The notes beneath the pieces are model-generated. The model was not told the origin of the DNA. It searched no databases and was given only the letters and a program-made list of their open reading frames with translations. The translations under genes and the position numbers were made by a program. From positions 62,001 to 126,000 of the forward strand of contig QVMW01000010.1 of assembly GCA_003417655.1 (NCBI GenBank): a stretch of 64,000 nt of DNA. The letters are read 5' to 3'. Below are positions 63,197 to 64,000 of this stretch, piece by piece. The stretch is from Rhodobacteraceae bacterium 63075. Its GTDB lineage: Bacteria; Pseudomonadota; Alphaproteobacteria; Rhodobacterales; Rhodobacteraceae. The first letter of the stretch is position 1, and the number at the start of each line of letters is the position of its first letter.

Positions 63197-64000
63197 ATGG
63201 GACTGGATGAGCGCAAGGGCGTCTGGAAATCGGGCAAGGGCAAGGGCCGGCATACCCCCAAGGGCCGCCAGGTCGATGACGACGCGCTGGCCGATGTGCA
63301 GGCGCTTCTGGGCGATGCACCGCGCCGCCGCGATCTGCTGATCGAATACCTGCACAAGATACAGGATCGCTTCGGACATCTCTCCGCCGCCCACATGCGC
63401 GCGCTCGGCGAGGAAATGCGGATCGCGCAGGCGGAGATCTACGAGGTGGCGAGCTTTTACGCGCATTTCGACATTGTAAAGGAAGGTGAGACACCGCCGC
63501 CAGCTCTGACGATCCGGGTGTGCGACTCGCTGTCCTGCGAGCTGGCCGGGGCGCAGGAGCTCAAGCAGGCGCTTGAAGACGGTCTTGACCCTGCCGAAGT
63601 GCGCGTTCTGCGCGCGCCTTGCATGGGGCGCTGTGATACGGCGCCTGTCCTCGAGCTTGGGCATAACCATGTGGATAACGCCACTGTGGAAAAAACCAAG
63701 GCGGCGATCGCGGCGGGCGATACTCACGCGCATATTCCCGAATATCAGACACTTGAAGCGTATCGTTCAACAGGTGGTTACACTGTCCTGGCACAGTTGC
63801 GCGAGGACGGCGACTGGGACTCCGTCCAGGAAACGGTGCTCGAAAGCGGCCTGCGCGGGCTGGGCGGCGCGGGGTTCCCCTCCGGCAAGAAATGGGGCTT
63901 CGTGCGTGCCAATGAAGGGCCGCGCTATCTTGCCGTGAACGGCGATGAGGGCGAGCCGGGAACTTTCAAGGATCGCTACTACTTGGAGCGCGAACCGCAT
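63197..64000 (+). CDS. fdsB: formate dehydrogenase beta subunit type, NuoE-NuoF fusion (cut by window end)
   Basis: 268 residues are visible from ATG 63197, which has GAGG six bases upstream. Residues about 20-175 are a NuoE-like thioredoxin-fold domain with four 2Fe-2S cysteines (CDSLSC and CMGRC). From about 195 a NuoF-like FMN/NADH domain begins with [18 protein letters not shown] and [18 protein letters not shown]. This fused form is found in NAD-dependent formate dehydrogenases. The catalytic subunit would lie to the right. The gap 63018-63196 shows no clear feature. A hydrogenase- or complex I-like diaphorase is the alternative. Confidence 0.82.
   Translation, partial: MGLDERKGVWKSGKGKGRHTPKGRQVDDDALADVQALLGDAPRRRDLLIEYLHKIQDRFGHLSAAHMRALGEEMRIAQAEIYEVASFYAHFDIVKEGETPPPALTIRVCDSLSCELAGAQELKQALEDGLDPAEVRVLRAPCMGRCDTAPVLELGHNHVDNATVEKTKAAIAAGDTHAHIPEYQTLEAYRSTGGYTVLAQLREDGDWDSVQETVLESGLRGLGGAGFPSGKKWGFVRANEGPRYLAVNGDEGEPGTFKDRYYLEREPH

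Overview
The window is a GC-rich, tightly packed chromosomal segment from an alphaproteobacterium, most likely the Roseobacter group of the Rhodobacterales. This is inferred from gene content and order: a methylsuccinyl-CoA dehydrogenase of the ethylmalonyl-CoA pathway, pckA divergent from chvI-chvG-hprK-rapZ and a regulatory PTS, a truncated alphaproteobacterial HprK, CbiZ-type cobinamide salvage, and a NuoE-NuoF fused formate dehydrogenase beta subunit. I saw no rRNA, tRNA, transposase, integrase, phage gene or CRISPR array. Layout: 1-6.5 kb holds the end of an acyl-CoA synthetase, a sulfatase-family hydrolase, mcd, a TauE/SafE exporter and a capsule-type protein. 6.6-14 kb is a carbon-control locus: pckA, the ChvI/ChvG two-component system, HprK, RapZ, EIIA-Man, HPr and a lipid acyltransferase. 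14-18.4 kb has etfBA, a cobalamin adenosyltransferase and small genes. 18.7-26.6 kb is one riboswitch-led cobalamin uptake operon (btuB-btuF-btuC-btuD-cbiZ-exbB-exbD-exbD-tonB). 26.8-37.2 kb carries parC, a DUF898/M48 pair, an ABC exporter pair, rpmB and a copper chaperone. 37-48.9 kb carries cobB, murJ, glnD, a LpoA-like lipoprotein, rsmI, yraN, gshB, a lipase-like hydrolase and comM. 49-54.7 kb carries a ChaN-like gene, coaBC, dut, moeB and an M3 peptidase. 55-64 kb carries phosphomannomutase/phosphoglucomutase, kpsE- and kpsT-like genes, an arsR-arsP pair, sseB-like, alkB-like and the start of fdsB. Several genes fit together. Mcd passes electrons to ETF (EtfAB). The ethylmalonyl-CoA pathway needs adenosylcobalamin, which the btu/cbiZ operon and the adenosyltransferase would supply. 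HprK, HPr, EIIA and RapZ next to pckA suggest linked control of carbon flow and envelope state. The least explained content is in the gaps between genes. It comprises (1) a 114-bp element present twice in opposite orientation with a compensatory stem change; (2) a three-part element at three convergent gene ends whose first hairpin covaries (T-A, C-G, G-C); (3) a second diverged repeat of about 200 bp with internal inverted repeats in the two largest gaps; (4) two hairpins with unrelated stems but a shared 25-nt loop; (5) clusters of perfect AT-rich palindromes right after stop codons; (6) three 13-bp direct repeats between pckA and chvI. On the protein side, the two tandem ExbD proteins differ at the essential membrane aspartate: one has Asp20 and the other Asn20.
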